From NCBI GenBank assembly GCA_937961295.1, contig CALGOK010000222.1, positions 1 to 11,492 on the forward strand: 11,492 bases of DNA. Reading direction: 5' to 3'. Of this stretch, positions 1 through 6,234 are shown in pieces (the stretch's first letter is position 1; the number at the start of each line of letters is the position of its first letter). The notes beneath the pieces are model-generated. The model saw only the letters and a program-made list of their open reading frames with translations. It had not been told where the DNA came from and searched no databases. Source of the stretch: an uncultured Gemmatimonadota bacterium (GTDB lineage Bacteria; Gemmatimonadota; Gemmatimonadetes; Gemmatimonadales; GWC2-71-9). A program made the translations under genes and the position numbers.

Positions 1-279
1 GACACCTATTCGCACGGCCGGCTGCTGGCGGTGCTCGAGACGACCTGGAGCGATGGCGATCGGCGGACCGTGGTGGGCCTCGAGGGCGGCGCGGTGTTCG
101 GTGGCGTGGGGCTGGTGGCCCGGATCGGCCACGGCGGCCAGGTCGCGGGCGATGCCGTCAGCAAGACGAGCTACGGCGCCTCGGTGGTTCTCGGGCGGGC
201 CCGGCTCGACTACGCCTACCAGCCGCGCTCGCTGATCGGCCGCAGCGTCCACCTCTTCGGGGTGCACTGGACCCCGTGA
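1..279 (+). CDS. C-terminal fragment of a probable outer-membrane beta-barrel protein (5' end outside window)
   Basis: The frame is open from the first base and ends at TGA 277-279, so only the last 92 residues are visible. They alternate short amphipathic strands rich in Gly, Val, Arg and Tyr (for example GASVVLGRARLDYAYQP) and end in an aromatic-containing last strand (GRSVHLFGVHWTP). This pattern resembles the end of PorV/PorQ or UPF0164-like outer-membrane barrel proteins, where the last strands contain a LDYAY-type motif and a closing G-x-x-H strand. The family call is inference from strand pattern and motif style, not from a catalytic signature. An ATG at 31 is internal to the open frame and is probably not the start. 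The stop codon overlaps a possible GTG start (276) of the next gene, so the two are likely co-transcribed. Confidence 0.5.
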   Translation, partial: DTYSHGRLLAVLETTWSDGDRRTVVGLEGGAVFGGVGLVARIGHGGQVAGDAVSKTSYGASVVLGRARLDYAYQPRSLIGRSVHLFGVHWTP

Positions 280-289
280 CGCGCAAGGG

Positions 290-295
290 AAGGAG
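290..295 (+). promoter_or_regulatory. Ribosome-binding site that decides the start of the aminopeptidase-like gene
   Basis: AAGGAG lies seven bases before ATG 303. The alternative GTG at 276, which overlaps the upstream stop, has no comparable site, so the ATG is preferred. Confidence 0.6.
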
Positions 296-302
296 ATGGC
301 GC

Positions 303-1397
303 ATGGGCCTGCTGATCGCCGCGGGGGCGCTGCTGTTCGGGTTCGGGGCGGCCTACGTCGCCAGCGAGGACGTGCGGTACCTCACCCGCGCGGGGTTCGA
401 GGAGACCAGGATCCTCACCGGGCGCGAGCCGATCTCGCGCGTCGCGACCGATTCGTCGCATCCCGCGGAGGTCCGCGCCGCGGCCGGGCTGGTGGTCGAC
501 GTCCGGAGCCACGCGATCCGGTTCGGCCTCGATGCCAACGAGACGTACACCACCTACAGCGACGTGAAGCGCGACACGCTGCTGCTGGTGCTCACGGCGT
601 CGCCCGCCAACTGCCTCTGCCCGGTGACCTGGCGCTATCCGTTTGTCGGCCGGGTGCCCTATCGCGGCTACTTCGACTTCGAGGCCGGCGAGCGCGCCGC
701 CCGCGAGTTCGCCGACCGCGGCCATGACGTCCACCTGCGCCCCTCCGCCGCGTTCAGCACGCTGGGGTGGTTCAACGATCCGCTGCTCAGCACCGCGATC
801 ACCCGCGATTCGGTGGAGCTGGCCGCGCTGGTGTTCCACGAGATCGCCCACAACACCATCTGGGTCCGCGACGCCACCGATTTCAACGAGTCGTTCGCGC
901 AGTGGGTGGGCTACCAGGCCGCGCGCCGGTTCTTCCTCGCGCGAGGCGACACCGCGCTGGCGATCCGGGCGGTGGACCGCTGGCACGACGAGCGGATCCT
1001 CGGGCGTTACTACGCCCGACTGGTCGAGCAGCTGGATTCGCTGTACGCCGAGCGTCCCACCGGGGCGGCACTCGCCGCCGGCCGCGCGGCCGTCGAGGCC
1101 GGGAGTCGCCACACCCCCGCCGCGCCGCTCGGGCAGTCACTGCGGACGGCGTCAGCGCCGCAGCTCGCCGAGCGGCCGGTGAACAACGCCGCGCTGATCG
1201 GGGTCCGCCTCTACCGCACCGATCTCGAGCTGTTCGACGGCTGGCTCTGGCAGCACGGCAACGACCTCGCCGTGGCGATCTACGCGCTCCGGCAGCTGAT
1301 GGACGGGGTGCAGGGTCGCGAGGCGTTCGCGCTGCTCCGCGCCACCGTCGAGCCGCCACCCGCTCCGGTGCCCCCGCCCGCTCCGCCGCCCGAGTAG
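303..1397 (+). CDS. Putative membrane-anchored zinc aminopeptidase (PF10023-like)
   Basis: A 364-residue protein if it starts at ATG 303; the alternative GTG 276 adds nine residues with several Arg/Lys. The N-terminus (GLLIAAGALLFGFGAAYVA) is a hydrophobic signal anchor or signal peptide, so the rest should be periplasmic or membrane-attached. Residues 179-183 are HEIAH, a HExxH zinc site, followed 13 residues later by Glu196 in FNESFAQWVG, the usual third ligand of gluzincin-type peptidases. The region between the anchor and the zinc site contains CLCPVTWRYPFVGRVPYRGYF, which is typical of the PF10023 putative aminopeptidase family. The last 16 residues are almost all Pro/Ala. Substrate is unknown. 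The gene is probably co-transcribed with the preceding outer-membrane protein gene, and the M20 peptidase gene follows after 35 bases, giving two peptidase-like genes in a row. No lipobox Cys is seen, although many relatives are lipoproteins. Confidence 0.8.
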   Translation: MGLLIAAGALLFGFGAAYVASEDVRYLTRAGFEETRILTGREPISRVATDSSHPAEVRAAAGLVVDVRSHAIRFGLDANETYTTYSDVKRDTLLLVLTASPANCLCPVTWRYPFVGRVPYRGYFDFEAGERAAREFADRGHDVHLRPSAAFSTLGWFNDPLLSTAITRDSVELAALVFHEIAHNTIWVRDATDFNESFAQWVGYQAARRFFLARGDTALAIRAVDRWHDERILGRYYARLVEQLDSLYAERPTGAALAAGRAAVEAGSRHTPAAPLGQSLRTASAPQLAERPVNNAALIGVRLYRTDLELFDGWLWQHGNDLAVAIYALRQLMDGVQGREAFALLRATVEPPPAPVPPPAPPPE

Positions 1398-1432
1398 GTT
1401 ACGGCCTCACCTCAACCGGAATTCGCGAGCCG

Positions 1433-2653
1433 ATGGACCAGAACTTTGTCGAGCGGGAGCAGCCCCGGCTGCTCGAGGAACTCGCCGCCTTCCTCGCCAT
1501 CCCCAGCGTCAGCACGCTGCCGGAGCACGCCGGTGACTGCCGCCGCGCGGCCCAGTGGCTGGTGGACCAGCTCTTTGCCCTGGGGTGCCCGACGGTCCAA
1601 CTGATTGAGGGCGAGGGCCATCCGGTGGTCTGGGGCGAGAGTCCCGAGGTGCCGGGCGCGCCGACGATCCTGATCTACGGCCACTACGACGTGCAGCCGG
1701 CCGCCCCGCTGGACGAGTGGCACTCGCCACCGTTCCAGGCCTCGATCCGCGACGGCAAGCTCTATGCGCGCGGAGCCATCGACGACAAGGGTCAGGTGTT
1801 CACGCTCCTCAAGGCGTACGAGGCGGTGCGCGACGCCGAGGGGCGGCCTCCCGTGAACGTGCGGTTCCTGTTCGAGGGCGAGGAGGAGTGCGGCGGTCAC
1901 GTGGTCTTCGACCTGCTCGCCGCCGAGCCGGAGCGGATGGCGGCCGACGCGATCCTGGTGGCCGACATGGGCTATTACGCCCCGGGGTGGCCGGCGGTGT
2001 ACACCGCGCTCCGCGGGATGTGCTACGCCGAGCTGCACGTGCGCACCCTGCAGCGCGACCTGCACTCCGGATCGTACGGCGGGGTGGCTCCCAACGCGAT
2101 CGAGACGCTGATCCGGATGCTCACCGACATCAAGCGCCGCAGCGGGCGCATCCGGGTGCCCAAGCTCTACAAGAGCGTCAAGGCGCCGACCCGTGCCGAG
2201 CGGAAGGGGTGGGCATCGCTGCCGTTCGACGAGGAGGAGTATCGCACCCGCGAGGTCACCTCGCGCGCGCTCACCGGGCTGGAGGACTTCACCGTCTTCG
2301 AGCGCACCTGGGCGCTGCCGACCTTCGAGATCCACGGCATTCGCGGCGGCTTCACCGGCGAGGGCGCCAAGACGGTGATCCCGGCCGCGGCCGTCGCCAA
2401 GATCTCGATGCGCCTGGTGCCGGGGCTGCCGCTCGAGTTCGCGCAGCGCCAGCTGCGCAAGGCGATCGAGCGGGTGGCGCCGCCGCACGCCGACTGGGAG
2501 CTGCGCTTCCTGCACGGCGGCGACCCGGTGCTGCTCGACGTCGGTGCCCCGGCGTTCGGGAAGCTCGACCGGGCCTTCGAGGACGTGGTGGGCCGCAGCA
2601 CCGTCGCGGTCCGTGCCGGCGGCTCGATCCCGATCGTGTCGGTGCTGGCGTGA
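1433..2653 (+). CDS. M20-family dipeptidase / metallopeptidase, cut short by an in-frame TGA
   Basis: This frame encodes 406 residues from ATG 1433 to TGA 2651-2653. It is a cytosolic two-metal peptidase or deacylase of the M20 family, dipeptidase-like subgroup, which hydrolyses dipeptides or N-acyl amino acids. Visible family features are GHYDVQ (His84, Asp86), ARGAIDDKG (bridging Asp117), EGEEECGG (catalytic Glu150 and ligand Glu151), Asp178 in VADMGYY, and DLHSG (His211) at the start of the lid/dimerisation domain. The peptidase domain resumes around GGSIPIVSVLA and stops abruptly. Relatives are usually about 450-460 residues and end with a further metal-binding His, which here lies beyond the TGA in the same frame. 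As written the protein lacks that ligand and is probably inactive unless the stop is an error or is read through. No clear Shine-Dalgarno precedes ATG 1433. The open frame extends upstream to 767, but that part overlaps the aminopeptidase-like gene in another frame and is not M20-like. Confidence 0.85.
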   Translation: MDQNFVEREQPRLLEELAAFLAIPSVSTLPEHAGDCRRAAQWLVDQLFALGCPTVQLIEGEGHPVVWGESPEVPGAPTILIYGHYDVQPAAPLDEWHSPPFQASIRDGKLYARGAIDDKGQVFTLLKAYEAVRDAEGRPPVNVRFLFEGEEECGGHVVFDLLAAEPERMAADAILVADMGYYAPGWPAVYTALRGMCYAELHVRTLQRDLHSGSYGGVAPNAIETLIRMLTDIKRRSGRIRVPKLYKSVKAPTRAERKGWASLPFDEEEYRTREVTSRALTGLEDFTVFERTWALPTFEIHGIRGGFTGEGAKTVIPAAAVAKISMRLVPGLPLEFAQRQLRKAIERVAPPHADWELRFLHGGDPVLLDVGAPAFGKLDRAFEDVVGRSTVAVRAGGSIPIVSVLA

Positions 2654-2794
2654 AGCGGGGCACCCGTGCTGCTCACCGGCATCGGCCTTCCCGATGACGG
2701 CCTCCACTCGCCCAACGAGAAGGTGGACGTGCAGCAGCTGTGGGACGGGATCCGGGTGTTCGGCAGGTTCTTCGAGATGATGGCGGAGGCGTAG
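2651..2794 (+). pseudogene. In-frame C-terminal continuation of the M20 peptidase beyond the TGA
   Basis: After TGA 2651-2653 the same frame continues as SGAPVLLTGIG, LPDDGLHSPNEK and VDVQQLWDGIRVF, ending at TAG 2792-2794. This is the standard C-terminus of M20 dipeptidases: the LPD..xH.PNE motif supplies the final metal-binding His (His425 if counted through) and the helix that closes the catalytic domain. Read through the stop, the whole product would be 453 residues, the expected family length. One base change (for example CGA to TGA, Arg to stop) explains the break; no frameshift is needed. It is therefore either a recent nonsense mutation, a base-call error, or recoding. A short stem, CGGG (2656-2659) with CCCG (2663-2666), follows the TGA but does not on its own make a SECIS element. 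Confidence 0.8.
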
Positions 2795-2798
2795 CGCT

Positions 2799-2892
2799 GC
2801 AGGCGCGCCGCTCGCGGCGCGCGATGTCCGCCGCGCGCGGCGCGCCATATCGAGGCGTCACACGCATCGCGCGCCCCGAGCGGCGCGCCTGC
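2799..2892. repeat. Paired GC-palindromic repeat (BIME-like) filling a convergent intergenic gap
   Basis: The arms 2799-2826 and 2865-2892 are reverse complements over 28 bases with one mismatch (2815 against 2876). The left arm is itself a hairpin: GCGCGCCGC (2803-2811), TC, GCGGCGCGC (2814-2822). The 38-base centre holds a further palindrome (GCCGCGCGCGGC type) and an AscI-type GGCGCGCC. The element starts 4 bases after the TAG of the M20 remnant and ends right against the stop codon of the leftward gene. It could act as a bidirectional terminator, though neither side has a convincing U tract. Related sequences lie inside pdhC, so it behaves like a dispersed REP-type repeat. Confidence 0.75.
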
Positions 2893-3441
2893 TCACTGCT
2901 CCGGCTGCCTCGGCCGCCCGCCGCCGGCGTACTGCTTCTCGATCCGGGTGTGGAGGTCGTCGGCGCCGATGAGGCCTTTCACCGAGGCGATGATCCCCGC
3001 CACCACGTCGTCGGCCCAGTACTCGTCGATGCCGCTGCGCTCCTCGAGCGTGGCGGCCTGCCGGTCGAGATAGTCGATCGCCGTCTGCTGCCACTCCGAC
3101 ACGGCGCTCGGCACCAGCGACCACGACCCGGTGGCGCGCAGCTCGAGCGCCGCCAGCGCGTCGAGATGGGGCTTGAGCTCGCGAACGACGGGCCCGTTGC
3201 GGAGCCGCTCGGCGACCAGGATCAGGACGGCGCGACGGGTCGATTCCTGCGGCTCCGGCAGCGGCGCGAGGTAGTGCCGCTGGTCGGCCACCATCTCGGC
3301 GAGCCGCACGCACACGGCGCGGATCGCCGGCGTGAGGGCCGGCGGGGCCTCGGCCGCCCACGAGGCGGCGGCCAGCAGGATCTTGTCGATCGTCTCGTCC
3401 GCCGCGGCGGAAATCCGTTCCTGGTCGAGCGCGTCTGCCAT
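2893..3441 (-). CDS. Small hypothetical protein downstream of lipB
   Basis: A 182-residue protein starting MADALDQERI and ending at TGA 2895-2893. I do not recognise the family. The sequence reads as mostly alpha-helical, soluble and rich in Ala, Leu, Glu and Arg, with no signal peptide or membrane segment. Short features include WAAEAPPALTP near residue 28, an acidic patch SGIDEYWADDV, and a polar tail GGGRPRQPEQ. The start is uncertain: an in-frame ATG at 3495 would overlap the lipB stop as ATGA and add 18 residues. Those 18 codons include TTG, CGA and CTT, which are unlike the gene body, and they cover a promoter-like pair of hexamers, so I prefer ATG 3441. It is the last gene of the leftward block and may be co-transcribed with lipB or have its own promoter. 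A link to lipoate metabolism is possible only by position. Confidence 0.65.
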   Translation of the reverse strand: MADALDQERISAAADETIDKILLAAASWAAEAPPALTPAIRAVCVRLAEMVADQRHYLAPLPEPQESTRRAVLILVAERLRNGPVVRELKPHLDALAALELRATGSWSLVPSAVSEWQQTAIDYLDRQAATLEERSGIDEYWADDVVAGIIASVKGLIGADDLHTRIEKQYAGGGRPRQPEQ

Positions 3442-3448
3442 GGGGTGA

Positions 3449-3477
3449 AGGGTGGCGCGGCCGGAGGCGAATCGCAA
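3449..3477 (-). promoter_or_regulatory. Candidate promoter for the small hypothetical gene, possibly leaderless
   Basis: On the minus strand, TTGCGA (3477-3472) is followed after exactly 17 bases by CACCCT (3454-3449). The first matches a -35 box well and the second is a poor, GC-shifted -10. Transcription would start near 3442, almost on ATG 3441, where no Shine-Dalgarno is visible. Confidence 0.3.
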
Positions 3478-3491
3478 GAGCGTGGCGCCGG

Positions 3492-4178
3492 TCATGCGGC
3501 CCCCGAAGTCGCACCATCGCGAGCTGCCGGTGCGAGCGCGAACGCCGCACCGAACGCCGCAACCACGGCATCGCGAGTCGGCTGCCACCACGTCGCCTGG
3601 TCACCGCCGAGTTCGCGTGCCACCGAGGTCATCTCGACACCGCTGATGCCGCAGGGGACGATCGCGTCGAACCACGCGAGGTCGGGTGCCACGTTGAGCG
3701 CGAAGCCGTGCAGCGTGACCCACTGCTTCACGTGGATGCCTATGCTGGCGATCTTGCGCCCGCCGTTCCAGACGCCGGTGCGTCCCGGGTCCGGCGTCGC
3801 CTCGAGGCCGAGCTCCACAAGCGCCCCGATCAGGGCGCGCTCGAGTTGCCGCAGGTACCAGTGCAGGTCCTCGCGATGCTGGCGGAGGTCGAGGATCGGG
3901 TAGCCCACCAGCTGGCCGGGGCCGTGCCACGTCACGTCGCCGCCGCGCTCCACCTCCGCCACCGTGGCGCCGCGCGCCTCGAGCGCGGCGACCGGGAGCG
4001 GGAGCGAGCTCGCGCGGGTGCCGCGACCGAGGGTGTACACCGGCTCGTGCTCCACGAGCAGCAGGAGGTCGCGAGGCTCGCGGCCGTCGAGCCGCGCCAG
4101 CCGCAGGTCGCGTTGCAGCGCCAGCGTGTCGAGGTAGTCGCGCCGGCCGAGATCGATCACGTCGAGGAGCGCCGTCAC
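3492..4178 (-). CDS. lipB: Octanoyl-[acyl carrier protein]:protein N-octanoyltransferase LipB
   Basis: LipB moves the octanoyl group from acyl carrier protein to the lipoyl-domain lysine of E2 and related proteins, the first step of lipoate assembly in the cytosol. The 228-residue product has the family motifs in order: EHEPVYTLGRG (43-53), RGGDVTWHGPGQLVGYP (78-94), GGRKIASIGIHV (139-150, with the conserved Lys142) and IVPCGISGVEMTS (173-185), with Cys176 as the acyl-thioester nucleophile. The length is normal. It starts at GTG 4178, which overlaps the TGA of the upstream membrane-protein gene as GTGA, a sign of coupled translation; no other start fits as well. Together with lipA, earlier in the same leftward block, and E2 itself, it supplies the pyruvate dehydrogenase cofactor. 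The Cys and Lys of the catalytic dyad are both present, so it should be active. Confidence 0.95.
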   Translation of the reverse strand: MTALLDVIDLGRRDYLDTLALQRDLRLARLDGREPRDLLLLVEHEPVYTLGRGTRASSLPLPVAALEARGATVAEVERGGDVTWHGPGQLVGYPILDLRQHREDLHWYLRQLERALIGALVELGLEATPDPGRTGVWNGGRKIASIGIHVKQWVTLHGFALNVAPDLAWFDAIVPCGISGVEMTSVARELGGDQATWWQPTRDAVVAAFGAAFALAPAARDGATSGAA

Positions 4179-4636
4179 GGCGCCACCCGTCGGGCCGCGC
4201 GGGCGAGCCGCATCGCCAGCAGGGCAGCAAGCGCGGCGAGCGCCAGGAGCGCCATCGGTCCGCCAAGCTCGCGCACCGCGAAGGTGGCCAGCATGCCGAT
4301 CACCATGCCGCCGAGCACGGCCACCACGGTGACGCCGAGCCGGCGCCAGGTGTTGACGATCGGCTGCATCAGCCGCCAGCCAACGAACCCGGTGATCGGC
4401 AGCGTGCCCACGGTGCCGAACAGCAGCAGGTTCACGTAGGCCGCGTTGGGGTCGACCTGCTCGGGGCCGGTCGCCGTGACGCCGGCTGCCAGTTGCACCG
4501 TGCCCCACGTCACCAGCGCCAGGCAGGTCACCGCGGTCGCGAACTCGGCCCCCACGGCGCGCACGGCCACCGGGACGAGGTCCTCGGTGACCGTGGGGTC
4601 GGCGAGCGGGTTGGGGGAGGGGGGCGGAGTCGTCAC
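4175..4636 (-). CDS. Small membrane protein with four predicted helices, between lpdA and lipB
   Basis: A 153-residue protein from GTG 4636 to TGA 4177-4175. The first 25 residues are polar and Pro-rich (MTTPPPSPNP). Four hydrophobic stretches follow, at about 30-51, 66-87, 101-121 and 126-144. The last helix is Ala/Leu-rich and leads into a basic tail (RLARAARR), which suggests a cytoplasmic C-terminus. I do not recognise a family and see no catalytic motif. The stop overlaps the lipB start, so the two are translationally coupled and probably always made together. The start is weakly supported, because no Shine-Dalgarno lies before GTG 4636, and a start a few codons downstream is possible. 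An imperfect heptad-repeat hairpin separates it from lpdA. Confidence 0.7.
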   Translation of the reverse strand: MTTPPPSPNPLADPTVTEDLVPVAVRAVGAEFATAVTCLALVTWGTVQLAAGVTATGPEQVDPNAAYVNLLLFGTVGTLPITGFVGWRLMQPIVNTWRRLGVTVVAVLGGMVIGMLATFAVRELGGPMALLALAALAALLAMRLARAARRVAP

Positions 4637-4644
4637 GCGACATT

Positions 4645-4708
4645 GCGAGAGGCGAAGGGCGAAGCGCGAGGTCGCAACGCGCCTCGCCCCTCGCCCCTCG
4701 CCAGTCGC
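4645..4708. repeat. Imperfect heptad-repeat hairpin between lpdA and the membrane-protein gene
   Basis: Left arm 4645-4671 holds degenerate GGGCGAA/GGCGAGA units; right arm 4681-4708 holds CCCCTCG units in tandem. The arms are roughly complementary with a short loop. It is the same repeat type as 6157-6234 but more decayed. It lies directly after the lpdA stop and may act as a weak terminator or mRNA-end stabiliser within the operon. Confidence 0.6.
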
Positions 4709-4710
4709 CC

Positions 4711-6111
4711 CTACATGTGCACCGCGCGACCCAGCGAGTCGAGCGCCGCCTCGGCGATCGCCTCGGAGAGGGTCGGGTGGGCGTGGATGGCGAGGTCGAC
4801 CTCCTCCACGGTGTACTCGCTGGTGCGGGCGAGCACCAGCTCGTGGATCATCTCGGAGGCGTGGCCGCTCACGATGTGGGCGCCGAGGATCTCGCCGTAC
4901 TTCTTGTCGCGGATGATCTTGACGAAGCCGTCGGTCTCGTTGGTCGCGCGGGCACGGCCGTTGGCCGAGAACGGGAAGCGGCCGACCTGGATCTCGTGCC
5001 CGGCCTCCTTGGCCTGCTCCTCCGTGAGGCCGATGCTGGCGACCTCGGGGTGGCAGTAGGTCACGCTCGGCACGTTGGTGTAGTCGATCGGCCGCGGGTG
5101 GTGGCCCGCGATGATCTCGGCCACGTGGATCCCCTCGCGGGTCCCCTTGTGCGCGAGCATCGGCGCACCGGCGACGTCGCCGATGGCGTAGACGCCCTTC
5201 ACGCTGGTCTGCAGCGTGGCGGGGTCGACCTGGATGAAGCCGCGGTCGGTGAGCTTGACGCCGACCTTCTCGAGCCCGATCTCCTCGGTGTTCACGGCGC
5301 GGCCGGCCGCCATCAGCACCTTGTCGGCAGTGATCGTCTCGGTCTTGCCGCCGGCCTCGATCGTGAGCGTCACCTCGTCCTTTTTCACGTCGGCCTTGAC
5401 CACCTTGACGCCCGCCTTGACGGTGATGCCGCGCTTCTTGAACGACTTGGCGATCGCGTCCGACGACTCGGCGTCCTCGAGCGGCAGGATCCGCGGGAGC
5501 GCCTCGATCAGGGTGACCTCGCTGCCGAAGGCGTGGAACACGTCGGCGAACTCGCTGCCCACCGCGCCGGCGCCGACGATCGCCAGCCGCTTGGGCGCCG
5601 CCTCGAGGAAGAGCGCCTCGTCGGAGGTGATCACCACCTTGCCGTCGACGGCGAGGCCGATCTGCGGGATCCCCTTGGAGCGCGACCCGGTGGCGAGCAC
5701 CACCGCCTTCTTGGCGGTGAGGGTTTCGTCGCCGACCTTCACGGTCGTGGCCGAGGCGAGCACGCCGGTGCCCTTGAACACGGTCACCTTGTTCTTCTTC
5801 ATGAGGAACTCGGCGCCCTTGGAATTCTGGTCGGCCACCTTGCGCGAGCGCTTCATCGCGACGCCGTAGTCGCCGCTCACCTCGCCGGTGGTGATGCCGT
5901 TCTCCTTGGCGTCGTGGCGCAGCGCGCGGAGCAGCGCGGCCGAGTGCAGCAGCGCCTTGGTGGGGATGCAGCCGATGTTGACGCAGACGCCGCCGAGCTT
6001 GTCCTTCTCGACCACGGCAGCGGTCATCCCGAGCTGCGAGGCGCGGATGGCGGCGGGGTAACCGGCGGGCCCGCCGCCGATGATGATGACGTCAAAGGAA
6101 TGATTGGCCAC
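4711..6111 (-). CDS. lpdA: Dihydrolipoyl dehydrogenase (E3)
   Basis: E3 reoxidises the dihydrolipoyl arm of E2 using FAD, a redox disulfide and NAD+, completing the pyruvate dehydrogenase cycle; it can also serve other 2-oxoacid dehydrogenases and the glycine cleavage system. The 466-residue product is full length. The N-terminal FAD motif is IIIGGGPAGYPAA (GGGPAG at 12-17). The redox disulfide is GGVCVNIGCIPTKALLHS with Cys43 and Cys48. The NAD-binding motif IVGAGAVGSEFA is at about 178-189, the second FAD motif is VYAIGDVAGAPMLAHKG, and the catalytic dyad is in HAHPTLSE (His445, Glu450). All key residues are present. The start is GTG 6111, with GGAG 10 bases upstream. Lys-rich stretches (MKKNKV, VKADVKKDE) stand out against the Arg-rich neighbours but are common in this enzyme. 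It follows pdhC after 123 bases containing a strong hairpin, so its level may differ from that of E1/E2. Confidence 0.96.
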   Translation of the reverse strand: MANHSFDVIIIGGGPAGYPAAIRASQLGMTAAVVEKDKLGGVCVNIGCIPTKALLHSAALLRALRHDAKENGITTGEVSGDYGVAMKRSRKVADQNSKGAEFLMKKNKVTVFKGTGVLASATTVKVGDETLTAKKAVVLATGSRSKGIPQIGLAVDGKVVITSDEALFLEAAPKRLAIVGAGAVGSEFADVFHAFGSEVTLIEALPRILPLEDAESSDAIAKSFKKRGITVKAGVKVVKADVKKDEVTLTIEAGGKTETITADKVLMAAGRAVNTEEIGLEKVGVKLTDRGFIQVDPATLQTSVKGVYAIGDVAGAPMLAHKGTREGIHVAEIIAGHHPRPIDYTNVPSVTYCHPEVASIGLTEEQAKEAGHEIQVGRFPFSANGRARATNETDGFVKIIRDKKYGEILGAHIVSGHASEMIHELVLARTSEYTVEEVDLAIHAHPTLSEAIAEAALDSLGRAVHM

Positions 6112-6156
6112 GAGCAGCGAACTCCGGATTCAGGTCAATGCCGTTGGGTGCGACAC

Positions 6157-6234
6157 GCGAGGGGCGAGGGGCGAGGGGCGAGGAGCGATCCCGGCGGCGC
6201 ACCGCCCCTCGCCCCTCGCCCCTCGCCCGTCGCG
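6157..6234. repeat. Heptad (GGGGCGA)n inverted-repeat hairpin between pdhC and lpdA
   Basis: The left arm (6157-6183) is tandem GGGGCGA units and the right arm (6205-6234) is the complementary CCCCTCG units. They pair over about 26 bases with one mismatch, around a loop with a GGCGGCGC core. The right arm ends against the pdhC stop codon. Because the units are tandem, the stem can slip in register by seven bases. It may attenuate transcription into lpdA or protect the upstream mRNA end. Confidence 0.75.
6205..6228 (-). other. G-quadruplex-forming motif just after the pdhC stop codon
   Basis: On the transcribed-product (minus) strand there are four G runs, three of four Gs and one of three, each separated by CGA. 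This satisfies the usual rule of four G3+ runs with loops of 1-7 bases. It begins six bases past the pdhC stop and competes with the hairpin of the same region. Confidence 0.5.

Noticed and set aside
216..1112. A 298-codon open frame on the minus strand
   Set aside because: It is antisense to the aminopeptidase-like gene, whose HExxH and Glu motifs show which strand is coding; the product has no recognisable domain.
767..1432. Upstream extension of the M20 reading frame
   Set aside because: It overlaps the aminopeptidase-like gene in a different frame, is Arg/Ala-rich, and M20 homology begins at ATG 1433.
2651..2670. Selenocysteine insertion at the M20 TGA
   Set aside because: A short CGGG/CCCG stem follows the TGA, but it is too close and too short for a convincing bacterial SECIS, and no Sec is known to me at this position in M20 enzymes. 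It is kept only as a possibility to test.
2827..2864. Small RNA gene within the palindromic element
   Set aside because: Strong secondary structure alone is explained by the inverted repeat; no promoter or separate terminator is visible.
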